In this document: positions 1 to 7,422 of the stretch, piece by piece
Layout of the letters: each line of letters opens with the position of its first letter
How positions within the stretch are numbered: position 1 is the first letter of the stretch
NCBI RefSeq assembly: GCF_013348785.1
Contig: NZ_CP054691.1
Location: forward strand, 1,860,001 to 1,924,000
Direction: 5' to 3'
Length of the DNA stretch: 64,000 bases
From: Gordonia sp. X0973
GTDB lineage: Bacteria; Actinomycetota; Actinomycetes; Mycobacteriales; Mycobacteriaceae
Notes under the pieces: model-generated
Told to the model about the DNA's origin: nothing
Database searches by the model: none
What the model saw: the letters and a program-made list of their open reading frames with translations, nothing else
Program-made: the position numbers and the translations under genes

Positions 1-1016
1 ACGAGGTACTCGACGCGTTCCATCTGCGCGGCGTTGGCGACCGGTCCGATTTCGGCCTCGGGTTCGTCGGCCGAACCGACGACCATCTCGTCGACGCGCC
101 TGCGCAACCGCTCGACGACCTCGTCGTAGACGCCGCGTTGGACCAGCACGCGGGAACCGCCGATGCAGCTCTGCCCGGTGAGCGTGAGGATCCCGGCGAG
201 GACGCCGACGATCGCCGCGTCGAGGTCGGCGTCGTCGAAGACGATGTTGGGCGACTTGCCGCCGAGTTCGAGCGTGACGCCCTTGAGGTGCTGGGCGGCC
301 AGCGCCCCAACGCGACGGCCGCCGCCGACGCTGCCGGTGAAGGTCACGTGCGCGACACCGGGATGCGCGACGAGCGCCGCGCCGGTGCCGGGTCCGTCAC
401 CGGTCACCACGTTGACGACGCCGGGCGGGAACCCCGCGTCGTCGCACAGCTTCGCGAACGCGAGCGTGGATGCCGACGACAATTCGCTCGGCTTCACGAC
501 CACGGTGTTTCCGGCCGCGAGCGCCGGCGCCAACTTCAGTCCGGCCAGGAGCAGCGGAGCATTCCACGCCGTGATCGCCCCGATCACCCCGAGCGGTTCG
601 CGCAGCGTGTAGGTGAACATCGTCGAGCTCTCGGTCGGGATCGTCTGACCGGTGATCTTGTCGGTGTAGCCGGCGAAGAACCGGTACCACCGCGCGATGT
701 TGCGGACCTGTCCCACCGCCTGGTGCGGCAGCCGTCCCGAATCGGAGGTGTCCAGAGCGGCCAGCTCTTCGGCGTTCTCGATGATGAGCCGGGCGAGTGA
801 GAGCAGGCACTCCGAGCGCAGCACGTGCTCGTGGCGCCACACCTGTCCCGCCTCGGCGGCGGCGGCGGCCGCCGCGTCGACGTCGGCCGCGGTGGCATTC
901 GGGGTCGTGTAGACGGTCTTGCCGGTCACCGGGTTGTGGACGTCGAGCCGTTCCGCGCCCTGCGAGGGGACCCAGTTGCCCCCGATCCACAGGTCGTAGG
1001 CCGTTGGTCGACTCAT
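1..1016 (-). CDS. Aldehyde dehydrogenase, NAD(P)-dependent (C-terminus beyond window)
   Basis: Oxidises an aldehyde to the acid with NAD(P)+. About 338 residues are present; the family is usually 480-500, so the C-terminal part lies outside the window. The glutamate motif ELGGKSP and the catalytic cysteine in GQSCIGGSR (Cys284) are visible. The ATG at 1016 has an AGGAGAGG ribosome site and lies 17 nt after the DUF35 stop, so it is the last visible gene of the minus-strand CoA operon. Its likely job is to remove the aldehyde released by the thiolase-fold/DUF35 pair upstream; this is inferred from context. The substrate cannot be told from sequence. Confidence 0.9.
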   Translation of the reverse strand, partial: MSRPTAYDLWIGGNWVPSQGAERLDVHNPVTGKTVYTTPNATAADVDAAAAAAAEAGQVWRHEHVLRSECLLSLARLIIENAEELAALDTSDSGRLPHQAVGQVRNIARWYRFFAGYTDKITGQTIPTESSTMFTYTLREPLGVIGAITAWNAPLLLAGLKLAPALAAGNTVVVKPSELSSASTLAFAKLCDDAGFPPGVVNVVTGDGPGTGAALVAHPGVAHVTFTGSVGGGRRVGALAAQHLKGVTLELGGKSPNIVFDDADLDAAIVGVLAGILTLTGQSCIGGSRVLVQRGVYDEVVERLRRRVDEMVVGSADEPEAEIGPVANAAQMERVEYL

Positions 1017-1033
1017 GGCTGGACCTGCCTCTC

Positions 1034-1450
1034 CTACGTCGATTCCGGTACGAAGACGGGGATCTTCTGCTCGCCGCGCGTCACGATGACGGCCCGCACG
1101 CGCAGGCCGATCGCCACCTCGTCGGCCGGTGCATCGATCTGCGAGAACAGGTAGTAGCCCTCGTCCATGGCGATGAATCCGACCGTGTACGGCGCGATCG
1201 ACTGCCAGGTCGGCGTCGGGCCGCGCATCACCGTCGAATGCGACCAGACCTCGCCGGTTCCGGCGGCCGGCACCCAGTCCAGTTCGCGGGCCGAGCACCG
1301 GGTGCAGAATCCGTGGGCCGGCCAGACGTTGGCGCCGCAGGAACGGCAGCGTTGGAACAGGATCTTTCCCTCGGCCAATCCCGCCCAGTAGGGTTCGGCG
1401 TCCATCAGCGGATAGGGCTGCGGCCAGTCCTGCGTCAGTTCAGTGCTCAT
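1034..1450 (-). CDS. DUF35 zinc-ribbon/OB-fold protein, partner of the thiolase-fold protein
   Basis: 138 residues with a rubredoxin-like zinc ribbon (CxxC at residues 35-38 and 49-52) followed by an OB-fold-like beta region from about residue 65. DUF35 proteins bind acyl-CoA and form complexes with SCP2-type thiolases or with Ltp2-type aldolases. The start at 1450 was chosen because GGAAGGA precedes it; the open frame runs further upstream only as a shadow of the thiolase gene. It begins 17 nt after the thiolase-fold stop, matching the usual pairing. It probably supplies part of the acyl-CoA site for its neighbour. Confidence 0.85.
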   Translation of the reverse strand: MSTELTQDWPQPYPLMDAEPYWAGLAEGKILFQRCRSCGANVWPAHGFCTRCSARELDWVPAAGTGEVWSHSTVMRGPTPTWQSIAPYTVGFIAMDEGYYLFSQIDAPADEVAIGLRVRAVIVTRGEQKIPVFVPEST

Positions 1451-1467
1451 CGTCGAAAGTCCTTCCA

Positions 1468-2676
1468 CTACGCGGCATTGGTCAGGAGTAGGACGGCGGC
1501 CGCGGCGAGCATCCCGCCGGCGCCCTGCACCAGCGCGACTTCCGGTGCCGTCGCGGGGGCCGCGCCCAGCGCGGTGCCGCGCAGTTGCCGAACGGTCTCG
1601 ACGATGGTGTCCATGTTGCAGGAGATTCCCGGCTGTCCGAAGGAGAGCCAGCCCCCGTTGGTGTCGGTCGGCAGGTCGCCGTCGGCCAACGTGCGCCCCT
1701 CCTTGTAGAGCTCGACGCCGCGGCCCTTCGCGGCGAAACCGAGGTCCTCCAGGATGATCGGTCCCATATGGGCGAAGTTGACCGAAAGTTCCCGGATGTC
1801 GACGTCGGCCGGGGTGAGCCCGGACATGGCGTAGGCCTGCCGGGCCGCCTCGACGGTCGCGGTATAGCTCAGATTGGGTGTCTGCCCCATGTCGGCGAAC
1901 CGCAGATTCGTCATGTTCACCCGGTCGGTGAGGTATTCGTGGGTCGTGGCCGTTCCGTATCCCTGCAGGTAGACGGCGTCCTGACCGGGCTTGACGTTGT
2001 CCGGCGAGGTCAGCACCACCGCACCTCCGGTGCCCCCGCCCCACCGCGAACACATCCACAGCCGCAGCGGGCTCGCGATATAGGGCGACGACAGGACCTT
2101 CTCGACGTCGATCTCGCCGTAGCGCCCTTTGACGGCGCGCGGATGATGCGCTCCCCACGACTGGTTGGCCACCGCGACGTGCGCGAGGTCTTCCTCGGTC
2201 ACGCCGAACTCGTGCATGTACCGATGGGCGGCCTGGCCGTACAGGGACGGGATCGTCGGGCCGTAGGGCACCTCGTACTGCGGATCGGCGTCGGCCTCCG
2301 AACCCATGGCGACCGCGTCGACGAAGAGTTCGGTCGCGTCGGATTGCAGGCAGACCACATACTTGGCGCGACCCGCCCGGATCATCTCCGACGCGACGCC
2401 CAGCGACCCGGTCAGGCCGGCGCCGTGCAGCGTCATCTCGCTGGTGAAGGTCAGCGGCATCTGCATATACGAGATGAAGATGTTGCTCCACTGCGAGCGC
2501 TTGTCCGCCCACGGCGAGCGCCCGGTGAGCAGGACGTCGACCTCGGATTTGTCGATCCCGGCATCGGCGACCGCCGCGGTCAGCGCTTCGGCGGCCAACT
2601 GCAGCGGGTCTTTGCGGTTCTCCTTGTCGGCGTAGGAATCGCCGAGCCCGACGATGGCCGCTACCGGCTTCCCCAT
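1468..2676 (-). CDS. Thiolase-fold lipid-transfer-type protein lacking thiolase catalytic residues (possible Ltp2-like retro-aldolase)
   Basis: 402 residues with overall SCP2-thiolase layout. The usual nucleophilic Cys is absent (HGAGLTGS, residues 84-91), the GHP histidine is Gln (FGQPG, Q348), the C-terminal Cys is Gln (LVQGAGG, Q384), and the HDxF region reads LSVNF. It is therefore unlikely to do thiolysis. In steroid side-chain degradation, Ltp2 has the same fold without thiolase chemistry and performs retro-aldol cleavage together with a DUF35 domain; the same is plausible here. The ATG at 2676 has an AAGGAC site and begins 5 nt after the MaoC stop. An upstream in-frame extension overlaps the MaoC gene and is rejected. 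Confidence 0.8.
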   Translation of the reverse strand: MGKPVAAIVGLGDSYADKENRKDPLQLAAEALTAAVADAGIDKSEVDVLLTGRSPWADKRSQWSNIFISYMQMPLTFTSEMTLHGAGLTGSLGVASEMIRAGRAKYVVCLQSDATELFVDAVAMGSEADADPQYEVPYGPTIPSLYGQAAHRYMHEFGVTEEDLAHVAVANQSWGAHHPRAVKGRYGEIDVEKVLSSPYIASPLRLWMCSRWGGGTGGAVVLTSPDNVKPGQDAVYLQGYGTATTHEYLTDRVNMTNLRFADMGQTPNLSYTATVEAARQAYAMSGLTPADVDIRELSVNFAHMGPIILEDLGFAAKGRGVELYKEGRTLADGDLPTDTNGGWLSFGQPGISCNMDTIVETVRQLRGTALGAAPATAPEVALVQGAGGMLAAAAVLLLTNAA

Positions 2677-2681
2677 CTGCG

Positions 2682-3194
2682 TCAGTCCTTCTTCTTGCGC
2701 GGCTTCTCGGTGGGAATCGAAGCGCTGACCAATTCCTCGAGCGCCTCGCGTTTGCGCAGCATCAGCAAGCGCCACTCCGAGATCTGGCAGAGGTCGCCGT
2801 CCTGGTTGAGCGCCTTCATCTGTAGCTTGATGACGCCGTAGTCGTCGTCCTTGACCTCCTTGTCGATGATCTCGGCCTTGACGTAGATGGTGTCGCCGAT
2901 GTGGACCGGGTGCAGGTAGCGCAGCCGGTCGATGCCGTAGTTGGCCTGGATCGGCGGGCCGAAGATCAGCAGGCCGGTCATCACCGAATAGGTCAGCGAC
3001 CCCTGCACCAGCCGCTCCTTGAAGCGCGTCTGCTCGGCGTAGTGCTTGTTGGAGTGGATCTCGATCCAGTTGCCGGTGAGCGCGCAGAAGTTCACGACGT
3101 CGGTCTCGGTGATGGTGCGACCGCCGGTCTGGAAGATGGTGCCGACCTCGAGCTCGTCGAGCGGCATGTCGATGGTGTTGTTGATGAGAGCCAT
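2682..3194 (-). CDS. MaoC-like / FAS1-type hot-dog enoyl-CoA hydratase
   Basis: 170 residues, single hot-dog domain. Family members add water to enoyl-CoA thioesters. The hydratase-2 signature region is at residues 39-55 (LTGNWIEIHSN): the catalytic His is kept (H47), but the Asp expected after the Gly is Asn (N42) and the N-P pair is I-E. The single domain and altered motif suggest it may need a partner or have a shifted activity. A good AAGGACGGAG site precedes the ATG. It lies between the acyl-CoA dehydrogenase and the thiolase-fold gene, as expected for the hydration step. The C-terminus is a Lys/Arg-rich tail. Confidence 0.85.
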   Translation of the reverse strand: MALINNTIDMPLDELEVGTIFQTGGRTITETDVVNFCALTGNWIEIHSNKHYAEQTRFKERLVQGSLTYSVMTGLLIFGPPIQANYGIDRLRYLHPVHIGDTIYVKAEIIDKEVKDDDYGVIKLQMKALNQDGDLCQISEWRLLMLRKREALEELVSASIPTEKPRKKKD

Positions 3195-3231
3195 GGGCTC
3201 CGTCCTTTCGGGAAGTGGGTGCCGGTGCGGA

Positions 3232-4386
3232 TCAGGCGTTCGCCAAGCGCATCGACTTGGCGATGATCGTCCGCTGGATCTGCGAGGTGCCGCCGCCGAT
3301 GGTGGACTGGACGCTCTCCCGCAGGTAGCGCTCCATATCCGCCTCGGGAAGGTTCGCGAAGCCGCCGAGGATCTGCATGCCGTCGAGCGCGCACTGCTTG
3401 AGCGTCTCCGAGCCGTACAGCTTGGCCATCGACGTCTCGGCCGGGGCCTCCAGCCCCTGCGCCTTCATCGCGGCCGCGCGGTAGACGAGCAGGCGGGCGG
3501 CGTCCACCCGGGTCTGGTTCTCGGCCAGCATGTGCTTGAGCACTTGGAAGTTGTAGATCGCCGTGCCGAACTGCTTGCGCTGGTGCGCGTAGCGCAGGGC
3601 GTTGCCCACCGCTTCCTGCGCGTTGCCGACGTAGGCGGCGGAGACGGCGCAGCGCTCGAGTTCGAGGTGGTTGATGATGATCTCGTGGCCCTGCCCCTCG
3701 GCGCCCAGGATCGCGTCGCCGGGGACGACGACGTCGTCGAGGAAGATCTCGGTGGTACCCGTCGCGTGCCGCGACAGGGTGGGGAGCTTGTTGATCACCA
3801 TGCCCGGCGTGTCGTTGGGGATGAGCAGCATGGTCAGGCCGCCGTGCTTGTCCTCCTTGTCGGTGCGCACCAGCATCGCGATCACGGTGTTGTCGGCCTG
3901 GGCGCCCGAGCAGAACATCTTCGCGCCGTTGATGACCCAGTCGCCGTCCCCGTTGCGGTGGGCGTGGGTCTTGGTGGCGAAGACGTCGGAGCCGGCGTCC
4001 GGCTCGGTCATCGAGACCGAGAAACGGATGTCGCCGCTGATGAACGGCTTGACGTAGCGGTCCTTCTGCTCCTGGGTGCCGAACTTGATGATGTTCATCG
4101 CGGTGAACGTCGGCACCAAGACCGAGCAGGAGAAGTCGAACCCGTATTTGCCCAGGCCCTCGGCCATCAGTGCGTAATCGAAGATGTCGCCGCCGGAGCC
4201 GCCCTCCTCCTCGGGGATCAGGATGCCGAGCCAGCCCTGGTCGGCGATCTTCTTGTACGCCTCGTACGGGTACTCGCGGTTCTGGTCGCAGTGGCGGACG
4301 TACTCGACGGTGATGTCCTTGTCCATGAAGTCGTTGACGACCTTGAGCCAGGCTTCCTGCTCGTCGGTGAGGAAGTTCTTGTTCAT
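3232..4386 (-). CDS. Acyl-CoA dehydrogenase (FadE-like)
   Basis: 384 residues, normal length for the FAD-dependent acyl-CoA dehydrogenase family, which introduces a 2,3-double bond into acyl-CoA. The FAD-binding middle region (SVSMTEPDAGSD) and the C-terminal helical domain ending TIGGGTSQIQRT are clear. The Glu often found in the EGT motif is Gly, common in FadE-type enzymes. The ATG at 4386 has AAGGAG in the same TTATAAGGAG-like context as the PaaK-type gene upstream. It lies 37 nt before the MaoC start and should supply the enoyl-CoA for it. Confidence 0.92.
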   Translation of the reverse strand: MNKNFLTDEQEAWLKVVNDFMDKDITVEYVRHCDQNREYPYEAYKKIADQGWLGILIPEEEGGSGGDIFDYALMAEGLGKYGFDFSCSVLVPTFTAMNIIKFGTQEQKDRYVKPFISGDIRFSVSMTEPDAGSDVFATKTHAHRNGDGDWVINGAKMFCSGAQADNTVIAMLVRTDKEDKHGGLTMLLIPNDTPGMVINKLPTLSRHATGTTEIFLDDVVVPGDAILGAEGQGHEIIINHLELERCAVSAAYVGNAQEAVGNALRYAHQRKQFGTAIYNFQVLKHMLAENQTRVDAARLLVYRAAAMKAQGLEAPAETSMAKLYGSETLKQCALDGMQILGGFANLPEADMERYLRESVQSTIGGGTSQIQRTIIAKSMRLANA

Positions 4387-4464
4387 GTGGATACTCCTTA
4401 TAAGCGGGTCCGCTTTCTCGGTGTGTGGGCGGACTTCGACGTTGATTTGGGTCGGTATTTCGGG

Positions 4465-5811
4465 TCAGACGCGTTCGATGAGATTGACCTTCACGTGGTC
4501 CGGTCGTTTGAGTGTCAATTCGGGTACCAGATTCACGATCGCCTTCACGTTCAGCGCCGAGCGCACACGCGTTTCGATATCTGCCGCCAATTTCTGCTGT
4601 GCGGTCTCGTCGACCCCGTCGGTGTATTCGACGACGAGTTGCAGCGGCTTCTGCGTCGAATGTCCGTCGAAATCGGCGCGGATCCGCATTTCGCCGGTCG
4701 CCACCGGTTCGAATTCCGACACCAGCTGTTTGACTGCCGACGGGAAGAGGTTGATCCCGCGGACGATGAGCATGTCGTCGGTGCGGCCGACGCAGCGCAC
4801 CTTGTATCCGGTGCGGCCGCAGGGGCAGGAGGTTCCGGTCACGACCACGTGGTCGCGGGTGCGGAATCGGACCAACGGCGACGCCTGCCGCCCGAGCGCG
4901 GTGTACACCAGCTCGCCCTCGGCGCCCTCGACCGGCGCCTTCACCGCACCGGTGTCCGGGTCGATGAGTTCGACGGCGATCAGATCGGGGCAGTGGTGGT
5001 GCATCCCGTCCTGGGCCTCGCACTCCCCCCAGTACATGCAACCGAGGTCGGTGCCGCCGAGCATCTCGCGGCTCGTCGCTCCCCACAGTTCCTCGAGCTT
5101 CTGTCGCGTCGCCGGGAGGCCGCCGCCCGGTTCCCCGCCGACGCTGATCGCACGGACGCCGAGTGCGTCGGCGGCGGTGCCGATGGTCGCCGGGGCCTGC
5201 TCCCCGAGGAAGGCGAGGAAGTTGGGGGTGCCGATGAGCAGTTCCGGCCGTTGGTCGGCCTGGACGCGCAGCAGACGGTCGACGCCGGCCTCGGCCCCGA
5301 TCGGGATGTCGACGATCCCCATGTACTGGGCGATCTGCAGCACCGGGATCCCGCCGACGAAGCCCTTGCTCATCCCCAGTCCGTGCAGCATGCGGTCGCC
5401 CGGGCGGAAGCCGTTGGCGTAGAGCGCCCGCGCGCCCAACTCCGACCACAGGGCGATGTCGGACCGGGTGAGGCCAACGTACGACGGGCTGCCGGTGGTG
5501 CCCGACGATGCCTGGATCTGCACGATGTCGGCGTCGGGGGCGGCCTGGTGAAGGCCGAGCGGGCGGCGCGCCTCCAGCGAATCGCGCAGCTCCTGCTTCT
5601 CGGTGAAGGGTAGTTCCGCCAGGTCGGCGGCGGTGCGCACCGTTGTCGGGTCCACGCCGGCCTCGGCGAATTTGCGCCGGTAGAACTCGCTGTTCGAGTT
5701 GACGTAGGCGAGTTGGTCGACCAGCGCCCGATTCTGCAACTCGGCGGTCTGCGCCGTCGACAGGCTTTCCACCGCACTCCAGTGCTCTGCCGAGTGGGGG
5801 CGAACGGCCAT
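4465..5811 (-). CDS. PaaK-type acyl/aryl-CoA ligase (AMP-forming)
   Basis: 448 residues. Activates a carboxylic acid, often an aryl acid, to its CoA thioester using ATP. The AMP-binding P-loop reads QASSGTTGSPS, and the hinge and C-terminal domain appear as GRTDDMLIVRG. The start at 5811 (MAVRPHS) has a clear AAGGAG nine bases upstream; a longer frame to 5877 has no such site. It resembles phenylacetate-CoA ligases, but no phenylacetyl-CoA epoxidase genes lie nearby, so phenylacetate is not assured. It is probably the activation step of this operon. Confidence 0.88.
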   Translation of the reverse strand: MAVRPHSAEHWSAVESLSTAQTAELQNRALVDQLAYVNSNSEFYRRKFAEAGVDPTTVRTAADLAELPFTEKQELRDSLEARRPLGLHQAAPDADIVQIQASSGTTGSPSYVGLTRSDIALWSELGARALYANGFRPGDRMLHGLGMSKGFVGGIPVLQIAQYMGIVDIPIGAEAGVDRLLRVQADQRPELLIGTPNFLAFLGEQAPATIGTAADALGVRAISVGGEPGGGLPATRQKLEELWGATSREMLGGTDLGCMYWGECEAQDGMHHHCPDLIAVELIDPDTGAVKAPVEGAEGELVYTALGRQASPLVRFRTRDHVVVTGTSCPCGRTGYKVRCVGRTDDMLIVRGINLFPSAVKQLVSEFEPVATGEMRIRADFDGHSTQKPLQLVVEYTDGVDETAQQKLAADIETRVRSALNVKAIVNLVPELTLKRPDHVKVNLIERV

Positions 5812-5926
5812 TGTGTCGTGCTCCTTATGGGATTCGGGAATTGATCTGTGGCGGCTACGCGGGGCAACAATTCTCATTGAATGTATGGCCGGTCACGCAG
5901 GCGATCAACGGATCTTTTCGAAAGCG

Positions 5927-5949
5927 CCGATTTCGCTTACGCGAATCGG
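5927..5949 (-). terminator. Imperfect hairpin between CoA transferase and CoA ligase genes
   Basis: The segment CCGATTTCGC-TTAC-GCGAATCGG folds into a stem with one bulge, with further GC complementarity outside it. It lies just after the CoA transferase stop on the minus strand. No T-run follows, so it could be a weak terminator or an mRNA-processing hairpin. Confidence 0.35.
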
Positions 5950-5964
5950 ATTTCGGCGCCGAAA

Positions 5965-7149
5965 TTAGCTCCTCAACAGGCGATTCAGCGCATCGTCGTC
6001 GGCGCCGATTGCACGCGCGGAATGCAGGGCGGCGGGCCGCACTCCGTCGAAGGAGAGCGGCATGCCGACGGTGCCGATGTCGCCGTCGTCGTCGCTCGGG
6101 GTGCCGATGATCTCCAGGGCGGCGGTCTGCTCGTGGGCGACCAGCTCGGGTGTCGTCTGCACGTCCGCGGCGGGGATCCCGGAGGCGCTGAGCACGTCGC
6201 GCCATCGCGCCCGCGTATCCGTCAGCAGCACCTCGCCGATCAGGCGCTCACATTCGCCGCGGTTCTCCAGGCGGGCCGCATTCGTCGCCAGCCCCGGGTC
6301 CCGCGCCCATTCGGGGTGCCCGAGGGCGGCGGCCAGTTTGGCGAAGAGTTCGTCGTTGGCGCAACTGACGATGAGATCGCCGTCGGAGGTGGGGAACGCG
6401 CGGTGCGGAACGATGAACGAGACGCCCGATCCGTGCCGCGCACCGGGGTTGCCGTCCGCGTTGTAGCCGGCGATGGCGATGGTGTTCCACGCGATCGCGG
6501 TCTCCAGCAATGAACTGTTAACGCTGGCACCGGCATCGCTGCGATCTCGTCGGACCAGTGCGGCGAGGATGCCGATCACCGACCACATGCCGGTTCCGAA
6601 GTCGACGATCGAGACCCCGGCGCGCACCGCCGGGCCGTCGGCCTCGCCGGTGAGCGACATGATGCCGGCGAAGGCCTGCATCAACGGGTCGTAGCCGGGT
6701 TCGGCGTTCAGCGGCCCGACATGGCCGAAGGCGCCGAGTTCGCAGTGGATCAGCGACGGCTTCGCCGCACGCAGCGTCGCCGCGTCCAGACCGTACTTGG
6801 CGGAGGTGCCCGGACGGAGGTTGTGCACGAAGACGTCGGCGTGCTCGACGATCAGCCGGTGCAGCTTCGCCAGCTCGGCCGGGTCCTTGATGTCGATCCG
6901 GACCATCCGCTTGCCCCGGTTGATGGCGTGGAAGGCGGCACCGTCGCCGCGCCATTGGCTCGGCCCCCAGCTGCGCGACGAGTCTCCGGTCGGGCGCTCG
7001 ACCTTCCACACCTGCGCGCCGAGCCCGGCCAGCACGTGACCGGCGAACGGCGCCGACGCACTGTCGCCCAGTTCCACCACGGTGATTCCCGACAGTGGCA
7101 GGTCATCGGTCGGCAATGCGGGGGTCTCGGATCGCGGTGAGTCGTTCAT
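5965..7149 (-). CDS. Class III (CaiB/BaiF family) CoA transferase
   Basis: 394 residues. Moves CoA between acids through an enzyme-bound mixed anhydride on Asp. N-terminal TVVELGDSASAPFAG and RGKRMVRIDIKD motifs are typical, and the likely catalytic Asp is D154 in GYDPLMQAF. It is the first gene of the minus-strand cluster. The 153-nt gap to the CoA ligase holds an imperfect hairpin (5927-5949), so part of the transcription may end there. It may offer a second way to make the CoA ester or recycle CoA from a product. Substrate unknown. Confidence 0.9.
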   Translation of the reverse strand: MNDSPRSETPALPTDDLPLSGITVVELGDSASAPFAGHVLAGLGAQVWKVERPTGDSSRSWGPSQWRGDGAAFHAINRGKRMVRIDIKDPAELAKLHRLIVEHADVFVHNLRPGTSAKYGLDAATLRAAKPSLIHCELGAFGHVGPLNAEPGYDPLMQAFAGIMSLTGEADGPAVRAGVSIVDFGTGMWSVIGILAALVRRDRSDAGASVNSSLLETAIAWNTIAIAGYNADGNPGARHGSGVSFIVPHRAFPTSDGDLIVSCANDELFAKLAAALGHPEWARDPGLATNAARLENRGECERLIGEVLLTDTRARWRDVLSASGIPAADVQTTPELVAHEQTAALEIIGTPSDDDGDIGTVGMPLSFDGVRPAALHSARAIGADDDALNRLLRS

Positions 7150-7203
7150 CGTCCCGTTTCTGGTGCTGGTAGATCACAGATACGGGTGAACTTAACGCGG
7201 GTC

Positions 7204-7236
7204 ACAAGGGGTATCAATTGCCTTGTTTGCAAGGGC
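7204..7236. promoter_or_regulatory. Cluster of CAAGG/CCTTG half-sites upstream of the CoA operon
   Basis: ACAAGG at 7204-7209, CCTTGT at 7221-7226 and CAAGG at 7230-7234 form overlapping inverted pairs (11-nt and about 4-nt spacing) some 55-85 nt upstream of the CoA transferase start. The layout fits a repressor operator, perhaps of a TetR- or GntR-type regulator encoded elsewhere. No regulator gene is visible in the window. Confidence 0.3.
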
Positions 7237-7339
7237 TTATTCACGTTTTCCGAAGCGGTGCGACCGCCCCGGCAGACGCGTTTCACACGGCCCGGCGGCC
7301 GCCCGTCACGCATGTCCGATTTGTCCGAGTGCACACGCC

Positions 7340-7383
7340 GTTAACATCCGCGTAACGGCAAGGGTCGGTCGTCGGCCTACGCT
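7340..7383 (+). promoter_or_regulatory. Candidate GlnR box and -10 of the amt promoter
   Basis: GTTAAC-ATCCGC-GTAAC at 7340-7356 has the AC-n9-AC spacing expected of actinobacterial GlnR sites. A TACGCT hexamer (TAnnnT) at 7378-7383 could be the -10, which places the box about 40 nt upstream of transcription start, a typical activator position. This suggests nitrogen-limitation control of the ammonium transporter. Inferred from pattern only. Confidence 0.5.
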
Positions 7384-7422
7384 CAGCGACAGTTTTCGTC
7401 CCAACGGAAAGGCTGGACGGCC

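Noticed and set aside
1034..2512. 492-residue version of the DUF35 protein
   Set aside because: The first 354 residues are a frame-shifted shadow of the thiolase-fold gene; the real start at 1450 has a Shine-Dalgarno site.
3046..5613. 855-residue open frame on the plus strand
   Set aside because: It is the antisense shadow of the MaoC, acyl-CoA dehydrogenase and CoA ligase genes; composition is low-complexity Val/Asp/Arg/Gly with no family motifs.
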